From assembly GCA_037190485.1 (NCBI GenBank), contig JBBCJB010000002.1:310001-374000 (forward strand): a DNA stretch of 64,000 nt, given 5' to 3'. This document shows positions 33,769 through 42,103 of the stretch, in pieces. The notes beneath the pieces were generated by a model. It was given only the letters and a program-made list of their open reading frames with translations, did no database searches and had not been told where the DNA came from. Source of the DNA: Parapedobacter sp037190485. Its GTDB lineage: Bacteria > Bacteroidota > Bacteroidia > Sphingobacteriales > Sphingobacteriaceae. The position numbers were made by a program, and so were the translations under genes. The first letter of the stretch is position 1. Each line of letters opens with the position of its first letter.

Positions 33769-34989
33769 TTAGTTGAGGATATTCAGCGATGGCGCATAGA
33801 CATTGCTGCCATCCAGCTTTGCGCCCACCTTGAAATCGTTCGCTCCGCCACCGATGGTGATCTCGTAGATATGGGCATCGCCCCCTTTTACGCAGACCGG
33901 TATGTAAAACTTGCCATCCTGGACCGAGTTGAGGCTGAAGATCTCATTGAGCGGCGCCCTGGGGATGTTCAGCTTCGTGACGGTCTTGTTGTAGATATCG
34001 ATCTTGTGCAGCTGTCCGTAATTTTCATACAGGTTTTCCCATACCCCGAGGTCGCTTTCCAGCAGGATGTTCGCGTAGGCGATGCCGTTGCCGGCGTACC
34101 ACGCGTTCCAGATGCTGATGGGCTCGGCAAACTTTGCCGATACATCGAATGCGTAGCCGTCATCGTATTCGCCGTTGGTGATCTTCACGAACACGCATGG
34201 GGTGTTGGGTATGTCCACCGCGTTGGATGCCCACTGGTTGCTCCGCAGGTTCCATTGGTAGATGTCTCCCCGTTCATCCTTGAACGATCCCTTGGTCCGG
34301 TAGCCGGCCACGCTGCCACCGGAAGCCTTGCTGATGATCGTCTTGGGGTTGGTAAACGATGGATAATCGTAGACGATGGTGATCAGCGAATCGGGGATAT
34401 CGCCAAACACGCCCGGAACGCCGTACTCGCCCCCGACATAGACCTTGTTGCCCGAAACCGTCGCCCGGCACCAACTCGGTTTATAACGGTCCACGTCTGG
34501 CATCTTGAAGCTGCCGTAGCTTTCCACCTTGAAGGTGGCGATGTCGATGACCGCATAGGGCGCATTCCCTTCGCTGTTCGGGAAATTCATCAGCAGGAGG
34601 TCATTCGTTTCGGTCAGGTCCGTGTACCGCGCAAAGGAACCCGACATGACCGCCGCGGTGGAAATCGCGTCTTCCTTGACGATGCCTGTTTCGGTGATCT
34701 TGTACTTGTCTAGGGTCGCTTCCGCCCCGTTGATGACGTACAGGTAGCCGTCTTTGACCACCGCGTGGTGCGCGATGCCCTCCACGCCGTTGCCAAGCAC
34801 CGAAATGCTGCCCGACATGATGTCCTTGGTCGGTACCATGTAATACTCTTCGCCCACTTCCACACCGACGAAATACTTCATCAAGTCGGGTTGCTGTTCT
34901 TCGGGACCGTCTTTCTTGCATGCCGAAAGTGAAACGGCCGTTGCCAATGAAACCGCCGCGAGGGCACGAAATCGTTTTGCTATTTCCAT
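33769..34989 (-). CDS. DUF4374 domain lipoprotein
   Basis: A 406-residue lipoprotein (lipobox VSLSAC, Cys about 24). The mature part is a beta-propeller-like series of strands: YFVGVEVGEEYYMVPTKDIM, SGSISVLGNGVEGIAHHAVV, NGAEATLDKYK, and later SWCRATVSGNKVYVGGEYG. This is the DUF4374 family, common beside TonB receptors for iron or haem in Bacteroidota. It follows the receptor by 21 bases. It probably binds the ligand or its carrier at the outer membrane or in the periplasm; no direct evidence. Confidence 0.8.
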   Translation of the reverse strand: MEIAKRFRALAAVSLATAVSLSACKKDGPEEQQPDLMKYFVGVEVGEEYYMVPTKDIMSGSISVLGNGVEGIAHHAVVKDGYLYVINGAEATLDKYKITETGIVKEDAISTAAVMSGSFARYTDLTETNDLLLMNFPNSEGNAPYAVIDIATFKVESYGSFKMPDVDRYKPSWCRATVSGNKVYVGGEYGVPGVFGDIPDSLITIVYDYPSFTNPKTIISKASGGSVAGYRTKGSFKDERGDIYQWNLRSNQWASNAVDIPNTPCVFVKITNGEYDDGYAFDVSAKFAEPISIWNAWYAGNGIAYANILLESDLGVWENLYENYGQLHKIDIYNKTVTKLNIPRAPLNEIFSLNSVQDGKFYIPVCVKGGDAHIYEITIGGGANDFKVGAKLDGSNVYAPSLNILN

Positions 34990-35010
34990 ATCGATTATAT
35001 TAATTGTGAA

Positions 35011-37452
35011 TCATTCCTGTTTTATGCGATAGCTCAATTTGATGGTTGCCGACCTGCCGGGCTTCTGGAGCAGGAAATTGTCATACGCCTGCGTATCGGT
35101 GAAATTGGCCAGATCGACCGCCACGCTGAGCCGTTCACCGGGCAACCGATACCCCACGCCAAGGTCAAGGACCAATTGGCTCGGGATCATGTCCTTCGTT
35201 TCGCGGCTCCCCAGGCTTGGCCAGTAGAGGTAGAATTCATGGAGGTAGTTGGCGTGCAGGTAAACGAACAGCCTTGAACTTTCCGGTAGCGCGACCGGGA
35301 GGTTGGCGGAGACGCCGGCGTTGGCCAGCAAGTAAGGGGTATTCCTGAGCCGGTCGCCATAGAGGATATTCGGCACGCCGTTATCCTGGCGTTGGTTGTT
35401 GCGGATATCGAGGTAGGTCATGTTGGCGTTTACGTTCAACCACTGGTCCAGGTCGTACACCGCCGCCAGTTCCACCCCCTTGCCAAGGGTTTTGCCCACG
35501 TTTTCATACACCCCATCGTCCTTGGCGATCCTGTAGAGCAGCTGATCTTTCGTGTCCCTGAAAAAGACGCCCGTCGTCAGGCTCAAGCCCTGCCGGGTAC
35601 CCAGCGGGATCCTCCCCCACGTGAGGCCCAGGTTGATGTTCAGGCTCTGTTCGGGCCTGATGTTCGGATTGTTGACCACCAACACGCCGTTGCCCAACGC
35701 TTCGGTCGGCGTAGGCAGGCGGGTTGCCTGTTCCACCGAAAACTTGGCCAGCAAAATCGGGTGGAACCGATAGGAGGCGGCCATCCCGCCCCCGAGATTG
35801 GACTTGTGGTTTGCTATCGGCACCGCCGTAGCCTGGTAGGCGCCATCGACAATGAAATACTCGAGCTCATTGGAGGTGGTCTCGAAATCGTACCATTTCA
35901 AGAACGCGTTGGCATAGAGCCGCTCATCCAGCCTTTTCGTTTCAAGCGACAATCCGGCAAACTGCCTGGTGATGTGCTGTGGCGCAATAAACGGCACGCG
36001 AAAGGCAGAAATGTACGGATCCGTACCGTGTCTTCCTGTCGTGGCATGTAGGTAGTTGATGCCCAGTTTAAGGGCTGCGGGCAACCGATAGGTCAGGTTG
36101 ATGCGGTTGATCCACGAATCTTCGTACATGGTGTACCAAGACCTCCCGTTCCGGGCGATCTCTCCCCCGCCCTGCGCATGCGGCGTCGTGCCGCCCTTCC
36201 AGTTGTAGAACGCCATGGCCGTGTCTATGGTCTGCCCTTCCCGGTTGGAATAACCGGAAAATAGGTTGAGGTTCAATCCCGCGGTCAACAGGTCGTTTTT
36301 CTGATAGGAAACGTGCGGCATGAACAGCACCTCCTTGTAATGCAATTTGCCATAGACGGTCGCCATGGTCTGCCCCGTCTGTATGCCGCTTTCCTGCGTG
36401 GACGCCAGCAAGCTGACGAAAAACCGGTCGGCCCACGCCTTATCCACGAAACCGATGTCGAGCTTGCCGTTGAGTGTCTGGAACCGGTCGTTGAACCGCC
36501 GCGCGGGATTCTCCTTCGTAAAATCGACCGCCTTGAACCCGGTTGATTCGTCCGCGTAGTTGACGCCCCGGCCCCAGACCTTGTAGCTATTGTCTGAATG
36601 CGTGAAAAACGTGGAAAGACGCGCCGTGAACTTGCTCTTGGCGTGGGTATATTGGCCATGCAAGACCGCCTGGTGGGTATTGAACGAGCCATAGCCATAA
36701 CTCGATTCGACAAAGTTCCTGTGCTCGGTATCGGAAACCACATTGATGGCCCCACCCAAGGCATCCGAGCCCAGATCGGCGGGGACCACGCCCTTATACA
36801 CATCGATGCGCTTGATGAGCGAGACCGGGAGGTTGTTGATCGTATAGGATGAACCGAAATAATCCATCGGCACCCCATCGATGAAGAACGCAACGGCCTT
36901 GCCGGCCAAGCCATGGAGTGAGTAATTATAGCTGGAGCCGATGCCCCCCTCCTGCCGCACCCGTACACCGGGGGTGCGATCCAACAGCCGGTTGACTTGG
37001 ATGCTTTGATCCTGGAGTTCGCTGGTTTCCACCGATTCGACGCTGAAGCCCGTTTGCCGTAATTGCTGTGCCTCGCTTTTTCCGGTAACTTCGACTTCCT
37101 GCAGGCTTACACGGGTTTCCTGCAGGATGATCCTGACCGGCCGACCAGGTGCGTTCCCGACACGCAGGGCAAGCTTTTGGGTTGCGTAGCCGACGCTCCC
37201 GACCACCAAGCCGTACTCGCCCGCGGGAGCCAGGAAACGGAAACCGCCCCGTGCATCCGTGGTCGCGCCGTATGCCGTGCCTTCCAACCTCACCGACGCG
37301 TCCGGGATGGGCTGACCCGATGCGGAAGAGACATGGCCGCTTACCGCCACGTTCTCCTGTGCAACCGAATACCCCCCGAACATGGCCCAACACAGCACCG
37401 CACCAAACACGAAAAACCTGAACATGAACAACCTGAAAACCAAACCTTTCAA
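35011..37452 (-). CDS. TonB-dependent outer-membrane receptor of the second iron locus
   Basis: An 813-residue receptor. Signal peptide MKGLVFRLFMFRFFVFGAVL with cleavage near SVAQ, a carboxypeptidase-regulatory-like domain (about 33-115, GQPIPDASVRLEGTAYGATT), no STN domain, a plug with RTPGVRVRQEGGIGSSYNYS and IKRIDVYKGVVPADLGSDAL, then the barrel ending IKLSYRIKQE. The absence of STN and of a sigma/FecR pair shows that it is not controlled by surface signalling; the divergent LytS/LytTR pair is the obvious candidate regulator. DUF4374, DUF3325-like, DUF3649-like and PepSY genes follow, which points to iron chelates. Confidence 0.9.
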   Translation of the reverse strand: MKGLVFRLFMFRFFVFGAVLCWAMFGGYSVAQENVAVSGHVSSASGQPIPDASVRLEGTAYGATTDARGGFRFLAPAGEYGLVVGSVGYATQKLALRVGNAPGRPVRIILQETRVSLQEVEVTGKSEAQQLRQTGFSVESVETSELQDQSIQVNRLLDRTPGVRVRQEGGIGSSYNYSLHGLAGKAVAFFIDGVPMDYFGSSYTINNLPVSLIKRIDVYKGVVPADLGSDALGGAINVVSDTEHRNFVESSYGYGSFNTHQAVLHGQYTHAKSKFTARLSTFFTHSDNSYKVWGRGVNYADESTGFKAVDFTKENPARRFNDRFQTLNGKLDIGFVDKAWADRFFVSLLASTQESGIQTGQTMATVYGKLHYKEVLFMPHVSYQKNDLLTAGLNLNLFSGYSNREGQTIDTAMAFYNWKGGTTPHAQGGGEIARNGRSWYTMYEDSWINRINLTYRLPAALKLGINYLHATTGRHGTDPYISAFRVPFIAPQHITRQFAGLSLETKRLDERLYANAFLKWYDFETTSNELEYFIVDGAYQATAVPIANHKSNLGGGMAASYRFHPILLAKFSVEQATRLPTPTEALGNGVLVVNNPNIRPEQSLNINLGLTWGRIPLGTRQGLSLTTGVFFRDTKDQLLYRIAKDDGVYENVGKTLGKGVELAAVYDLDQWLNVNANMTYLDIRNNQRQDNGVPNILYGDRLRNTPYLLANAGVSANLPVALPESSRLFVYLHANYLHEFYLYWPSLGSRETKDMIPSQLVLDLGVGYRLPGERLSVAVDLANFTDTQAYDNFLLQKPGRSATIKLSYRIKQE

Positions 37453-37483
37453 AAAATCAAACCTTTATTTAGATTGATTATAA

Positions 37484-38650
37484 ATGCAAATGTATAATAT
37501 TGCATGGACAAAAAAACAACAAACTGTGAACGACACGTTTTACCCCCTCAACGACACATCCGTCACCGGCGACGGCCGGGAAACGGCCTGCACGAAACGC
37601 CTTCGATTCAGCTTCCAAGGCCTGCCCCCCTACGTCCAAGAGACCATTTACCAAACCGTGATCATCCTGGTCTTGCTGGTTTTCTTTTGTTTCGAACTCG
37701 ACGAGGAACTGCACCAGTCGCTGTCCACCTTGTTCCAACCGGCCAAGCTGGCCTTTTTTGCCAATTACCTCACCGCGGCAATGGCCATCAACTACGTGCT
37801 TTTGCCCTGCTTCTACTACCGAAAGCGAATGTTCCTGTTTGGCCTGTCGCTTGCGGCGGTGTTGGGGATGGTCATCCTCGTCGATGAATATGTTCTCGAA
37901 CAGGTTTTCTTTCCGGATACACGCGGCACGCACTTCCCGGGGGTGATGTTCACGCTTGTGGAGACGCTTCCAACCATCGTGATCATCGTTGCCTTCAAAC
38001 TGGCATGGGATTCCAACCGGAAACAGCGGGCGCTGGAACGTTTGAAAAGCCTGGTGAAGGAAAGCGAGATCCAATTCCTGAAATCACAGATCAATCCGCA
38101 TTTCCTCTTCAACAACCTGAACAACCTGTATGCCTACGCGATCGAAAATTCGCCCAAGACGCCGACCATCATCCTGGAGCTTTCGGCCGTATTGCGGTAT
38201 ATGCTGTACGATTGCAGGACCGACCTGGTACCGCTGGTCCGGGAAATACAGCATCTGGAAAACTACGTGGCGCTTAACCGATTGCAGCTTGGCGACAGGG
38301 GCCAGGTCCGGTTCAGCAAAGACATTGCCGGCCTGGGGTATTCCATCCCTCCCCTGATCCTGATCGTTTTTGTCGAAAATGCGTTCAAGCACAGTACCGG
38401 GAGCCAAGTGAATGCCGTCGTGATCGATATCGGCGTCGTGGTTTCCGAAGATGGCCTATTGACCTTCTCGTGCAGCAACAACTATTCGCCCGACTATGAA
38501 TCGGGCGGTTTGGCAAAGGGCATCGGATTGGAAAACGCCAGGAAGCGCCTGGCGCTGCAATACCCCGGGCAACACGAGCTGGAAACCCACGACAACGGGC
38601 ACCTGTTTCTCGCCAAGCTGACCATGAAATTAAAGAAGGGCACCTTATGA
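37484..38650 (+). CDS. LytS-type sensor histidine kinase
   Basis: A 388-residue membrane kinase. Four membrane helices lie between about 57 and 175 (ETIYQTVIILVLLVFF, FFANYLTAAMAINYVLLP, FLFGLSLAAVLGMVILVDEY, LVETLPTIVIIVAFKLAWD). Then a coiled segment leads to the His-kinase motif FLKSQINPHFLFNNLNNLYA with the phosphorylated His, and an ATPase domain (IPPLILIVFVENAFKHS, GIGLENARKRLALQYPG). The response regulator follows with an ATGA overlap. The annotated start MQMYNIAWTKK is the first ATG; a GTG at 37526 is an alternative, because the region before it doubles as the promoter of the divergent receptor gene. Confidence 0.88.
   Translation: MQMYNIAWTKKQQTVNDTFYPLNDTSVTGDGRETACTKRLRFSFQGLPPYVQETIYQTVIILVLLVFFCFELDEELHQSLSTLFQPAKLAFFANYLTAAMAINYVLLPCFYYRKRMFLFGLSLAAVLGMVILVDEYVLEQVFFPDTRGTHFPGVMFTLVETLPTIVIIVAFKLAWDSNRKQRALERLKSLVKESEIQFLKSQINPHFLFNNLNNLYAYAIENSPKTPTIILELSAVLRYMLYDCRTDLVPLVREIQHLENYVALNRLQLGDRGQVRFSKDIAGLGYSIPPLILIVFVENAFKHSTGSQVNAVVIDIGVVVSEDGLLTFSCSNNYSPDYESGGLAKGIGLENARKRLALQYPGQHELETHDNGHLFLAKLTMKLKKGTL
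37487..37494 (-). promoter_or_regulatory. Bacteroidota -7 box of the second iron operon
   Basis: TACATTTG reads on the minus strand (TAnnTTTG consensus) 34 bases before the receptor ATG at 37452. A TTG (37517-37519) stands 22 bases upstream, slightly long for a -33 element. The box overlaps the first codons of the divergent kinase gene, so the two transcripts should compete. Confidence 0.6.
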
Positions 38651-39351
38651 GAAGCATCGTCATCGAAGACCAGGCCCCCGCGCAGCGCATACTGCAGAAA
38701 TACATCAACGACACGGCCGGCCTTGAACTTGAAAGGACCTTTTGCGATGCCCTGGAAGCCAGCACATACCTCAAAGACCATCCCATTGACTTGGTTTTCC
38801 TCGACATCAGCCTTCCCCGGTTTTCGGGGATGGACTTCCTGCGGGCTGAAAAAAGCTGCCCCCCCACCATCCTCACCACCGCCTATTCCGAATTTGCGCT
38901 GGAGAGCTATCAATTCAATGTCGTCGATTACCTGCTCAAACCCTTTTCCTTCGAACGCTTTTCGCAAGCCATCGACAAGGCGATTTCAATGACCGGGTTG
39001 ACCAAGGCCACGGGCGATGCCCAGGCGCCAGCCGCCGACAGGCACCTGTACATCAAGTCGAGCCACGACCTGGTCAAGGTCGACCCCGTGGATATCATTT
39101 TCATCAAATCGGATAGCGATTACACGGAGGTCATCACCCCATCCCAAAACATCCTCTCCGGCGACCCGCTGAGAGACTGGATGACCAAGCTGGACGGGAA
39201 CTTCAAGCAGGCGCACAAATCGTACATTGTCAATACCAGCCACCTCCTGAAAATATCGCACAACCGGGTTTACCTCCCCCAAGGGCACGTCATCCCCATC
39301 GGAAGGGCATTCAAGAAACAGCTGATGGAAGACTTGGTGAAGCCGTCCTGA
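38647..39351 (+). CDS. LytTR-family response regulator
   Basis: A 234-residue response regulator. The receiver domain (about 1-120) has the phosphoacceptor Asp in LVFLDISLPRFSGMDFL, the Thr of ILTTAYSEFA and the Lys of DYLLKPF. The LytTR DNA-binding domain (about 135-234) shows LYIKSSHDLVKVDPVDIIFI, KSDSDYTEVIT and KSYIVNTSHLLKISHNRVYL. It is made together with the LytS kinase upstream (four-base overlap). The likely target is the divergent receptor operon; LytTR sites were not identified in the 31-base gap by eye. Confidence 0.9.
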   Translation: MRSIVIEDQAPAQRILQKYINDTAGLELERTFCDALEASTYLKDHPIDLVFLDISLPRFSGMDFLRAEKSCPPTILTTAYSEFALESYQFNVVDYLLKPFSFERFSQAIDKAISMTGLTKATGDAQAPAADRHLYIKSSHDLVKVDPVDIIFIKSDSDYTEVITPSQNILSGDPLRDWMTKLDGNFKQAHKSYIVNTSHLLKISHNRVYLPQGHVIPIGRAFKKQLMEDLVKPS

Positions 39352-39395
39352 TGCCGCTTATCGGCACCAAGACGGCTTTTTGGGACGCGCGATCC

Positions 39396-40307
39396 TCAGA
39401 ACGCGATCGTGCGCGATGTCAACCGGCCGGTGCCGGAAATCACCAACCTGTCTTCGTGGATGTGCAGGATGCCGTAGGCGTTCTCGTCCGCGGTTTCGAC
39501 CATGCCTTCCAGCGTGACGCACGGAAGCCCCCCGTGCACCGCAAACGCCCCGGCATGGTTATGGCCGGAGAGCACCGCCCTGACGCGCTGGCCGTATCGG
39601 GAAATCAATGCCAGGATCTCGCGGTTATTGAGCGCTTCGTGCGCATTGCCCTCGGGCAACAGGGGATGGTGGGTGAACACCAATACGTTCAATCCCTGTC
39701 GTTCGGCGCCGCGCAGCTGTCTCCGTAGCCATTTCAGTTGCGCCTTCCCGATGCCGCCATTCCAAGGCTTCAACCCGGTTTGCCCCTGCCGTTCCACCCG
39801 CTCCACCAACCGCGCGTATGCAGCGGCCTGCTTGGTGCCGGGAACGGTGGCATACGCGGCCAGCTCGTTGGTGTTCAGGAAAATGAATCGCCAACCGGCC
39901 GTATCGACGTGATAATAGGGTGCAGGCATCCGGTAGGTACGGTACAAACGGCCGAAATCGGCCACGGAGCCGTCATAGTCGTGGTTGCCCAACAGCTTGT
40001 AGACCGGCGACTTGGCTCGATCCAACGCGTCCAGTATCGGCTCCAGGTCCTTTGGCCCTTCGTCGACCAGGTCGCCCAGCACGACCGTGAAATCGACCGG
40101 GGTGGCGTTGAACGCCGCAACGCTTTCCTGCAATTTGTCCAATGAGTTCCGGTAAAAGCGGGTGCGATGCGTCTCTTTGTCGGCATACTGGATGTCGGCG
40201 ATGAGGCCCACCTGCAACAGGGCCTTCGGTTGTTGCCCGACGGCTTGCAAACAACCAAAGCACGACAACAATATGGCGTACCCTATGCCAATGCGCGTTT
40301 TTACCAT
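39396..40307 (-). CDS. Exported metallophosphoesterase, ADP-ribose/CDP-alcohol diphosphatase-like
   Basis: A 303-residue calcineurin-type phosphoesterase with an N-terminal export signal (IGIGYAILLSCFGCLQAVGQ). Metal ligands are all present: GLIADIQYAD (D-x-Q as in the manganese-dependent ADP-ribose/CDP-alcohol diphosphatase group, in place of the usual D-x-H), VVLGDLVDEG, LLGNHDYDG, FTHHPLL and LSGHNHAGAF. The group splits ADP-ribose and CDP-alcohols such as CDP-choline or CDP-ethanolamine. Its start overlaps the SusD stop of locus B by seven bases, so it belongs to that operon and suggests a nucleotide-linked or phosphodiester substrate (inference). Confidence 0.8.
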   Translation of the reverse strand: MVKTRIGIGYAILLSCFGCLQAVGQQPKALLQVGLIADIQYADKETHRTRFYRNSLDKLQESVAAFNATPVDFTVVLGDLVDEGPKDLEPILDALDRAKSPVYKLLGNHDYDGSVADFGRLYRTYRMPAPYYHVDTAGWRFIFLNTNELAAYATVPGTKQAAAYARLVERVERQGQTGLKPWNGGIGKAQLKWLRRQLRGAERQGLNVLVFTHHPLLPEGNAHEALNNREILALISRYGQRVRAVLSGHNHAGAFAVHGGLPCVTLEGMVETADENAYGILHIHEDRLVISGTGRLTSRTIAF

Positions 40308-42076
40308 CCTGGGTTCTGCGTTAATTCCGGATTCAATGTGATTTCATTCGTCGGCACGCTTTCCAGGTAATCCCGGTCCACGTTGAAGCCATATCCATTC
40401 GGGATCTGCCCCACGAACGGATCGAGGAAGCCATTGGCATCCGTCTTGTAGTTGATATTCTGCCCCGTCCATTCGGCGGGATCGAACGGGTAGCCCTTGG
40501 GCCGCTTGCCTTTCAGTAACGCGTGGGCGGCCCACCGCCGGATGTCGTCGTACCGAAACCCTTCGGCCCCGAGTTCCACTGCACGTTCCCTCCGGATTTC
40601 ATGGAGTTCATCAGAAACGGGATAGCCGTAATCGGCGTAGCGGCTGCGGTTGGGATCGGACTGTACCACGAAATCGGGCATGCCCGACCGGCGGCGCAAC
40701 AGGTTGATGGATTTGCCATAGTCAACGGGTTCTCCCAATTCGGCCTTGGCCTCGGCATAGTTTAGCAATGCCTCCGCATAGCGGAACACGATGGCACCGG
40801 TCTCGTCGCTTTGGCTCCATTGCGCCCCGCCGCCGGCGAGCGGGGCCGCGGGGTCGTTCCCCTTGCGGACCTGGAAGCCGGTATTGTTCAGCATTTCGCC
40901 CGATTTGTCTAGGAAGGGCTTGGTAAAGACACCCCTCCCGAAGCCGTTATCCCACATCACCGCACCCGGGGTCCAGATGGTCTGTGCCAACCGGGGGTCG
41001 CACGCGGCTTTGATCCTGGACAGGAATGCATTGCCTTTCGTCGCCCTGCCGATGGTGAAATAGTCATAGGGCTTGCCATCCCGATCCAGGTAATGGTGCA
41101 CCTGCTCCATCGTGATGGATATACCCGCCGTTCGATCCGAAACGTATATCTGGAACGAATGGGATAGATTCAGGCTGACCGAATAGGCTTTCCACAGCAA
41201 CACCTCGCTATTGGACGACTGGTCCTTGAGCGAGAAAAGGCGGCAGTAGTCGCTTTCCGGCGCATTGTTCGTATAGAGTGAAAGCCCGTATGCGGGCTGC
41301 ATGAGTTCCTCTGCCGCCGCCACGGCCTGCCGGAAATACTTCTCCGGCTCGGCGCCCGTGGTGGCGAAAGGCGTACCGCGATGGTATTTCTGCCACGTAC
41401 CCTCGAATAGCGCGACACGCGATTTGAAAAGCAGGGCGGCCTGTTTCGACAAGCGATTGTTGCGCCCCGGGGCGTCTTGGAGCAGGCTGAGGTATTCGAC
41501 GGCTTTGTCCAGGTGAGCCAAGATGGAGTCTACCACCACGGCACGTGGATCGCGTGCTTTGTACAACGCTTCCGAATCCATCGCCAGCGAATTCGTGAAC
41601 CACGGCACGTCTCCGTAGAGCCTCACCTTCTCGAAATAGAACCAAGCCTTGAAGAAATGGGCTTCGCCGAGGTAGTGTTTGTACTGGTCGAACGGATCGG
41701 CACACCGGGCGTAGTTGCCGAAAAAGGTATTGACGTTCTGGATGTTTTCCCAAACCCAATTGCCATCGCTGGTCACTTGCGTAACCGGTGCACGGGTACC
41801 GTCCCATACCGTGCTGGGCGAGCTGGAAATCTGTGTGTCCGATCCACGCATGCCGTCCCAACCGAGCAACCCCAGGTAACTCGCGCTGCCCAGGTTGTTG
41901 TAAGCCGGGAAAGCCGGGTAGAACTGCAGCGTGTAGTTCGCCAAATCGGTGGCGGTTTTCCAATATACGTCGTTGTTGATCTCTTCGAAAGGCGGTCGAT
42001 CCAGGAATTCTTCGGAACACGACAGGCCCGTGGCGAGCAGACCGATGAACGTTATTATGGTTAAATACTTCTTCAT
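40301..42076 (-). CDS. SusD/RagB-type outer-membrane lipoprotein of locus B
   Basis: A 591-residue SusD-family lipoprotein started at ATG 42076 (MKKYLTIITFIGLLATGLSC, lipobox Cys 20); an in-frame ATG seven codons upstream is less likely. Family features: FLDRPPFEEINNDVYWKTA, YLGEAHFFKAWFYFEKVRLY, GDVPWFTNSLAMD, SKQAALLFKSRVALFEGTWQ, FRYAEALLNYAEAKAELGE, INLLRRRSGMPDF, IRRERAVELGAEGFRYDDIR. At about 590 residues it is the longest SusD here. It starts 28 bases after SusC and overlaps the phosphoesterase gene. Confidence 0.92.
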   Translation of the reverse strand: MKKYLTIITFIGLLATGLSCSEEFLDRPPFEEINNDVYWKTATDLANYTLQFYPAFPAYNNLGSASYLGLLGWDGMRGSDTQISSSPSTVWDGTRAPVTQVTSDGNWVWENIQNVNTFFGNYARCADPFDQYKHYLGEAHFFKAWFYFEKVRLYGDVPWFTNSLAMDSEALYKARDPRAVVVDSILAHLDKAVEYLSLLQDAPGRNNRLSKQAALLFKSRVALFEGTWQKYHRGTPFATTGAEPEKYFRQAVAAAEELMQPAYGLSLYTNNAPESDYCRLFSLKDQSSNSEVLLWKAYSVSLNLSHSFQIYVSDRTAGISITMEQVHHYLDRDGKPYDYFTIGRATKGNAFLSRIKAACDPRLAQTIWTPGAVMWDNGFGRGVFTKPFLDKSGEMLNNTGFQVRKGNDPAAPLAGGGAQWSQSDETGAIVFRYAEALLNYAEAKAELGEPVDYGKSINLLRRRSGMPDFVVQSDPNRSRYADYGYPVSDELHEIRRERAVELGAEGFRYDDIRRWAAHALLKGKRPKGYPFDPAEWTGQNINYKTDANGFLDPFVGQIPNGYGFNVDRDYLESVPTNEITLNPELTQNPGW

Positions 42077-42103
42077 GAGAATACGTTTATAGTTCATTGA
42101 TGA

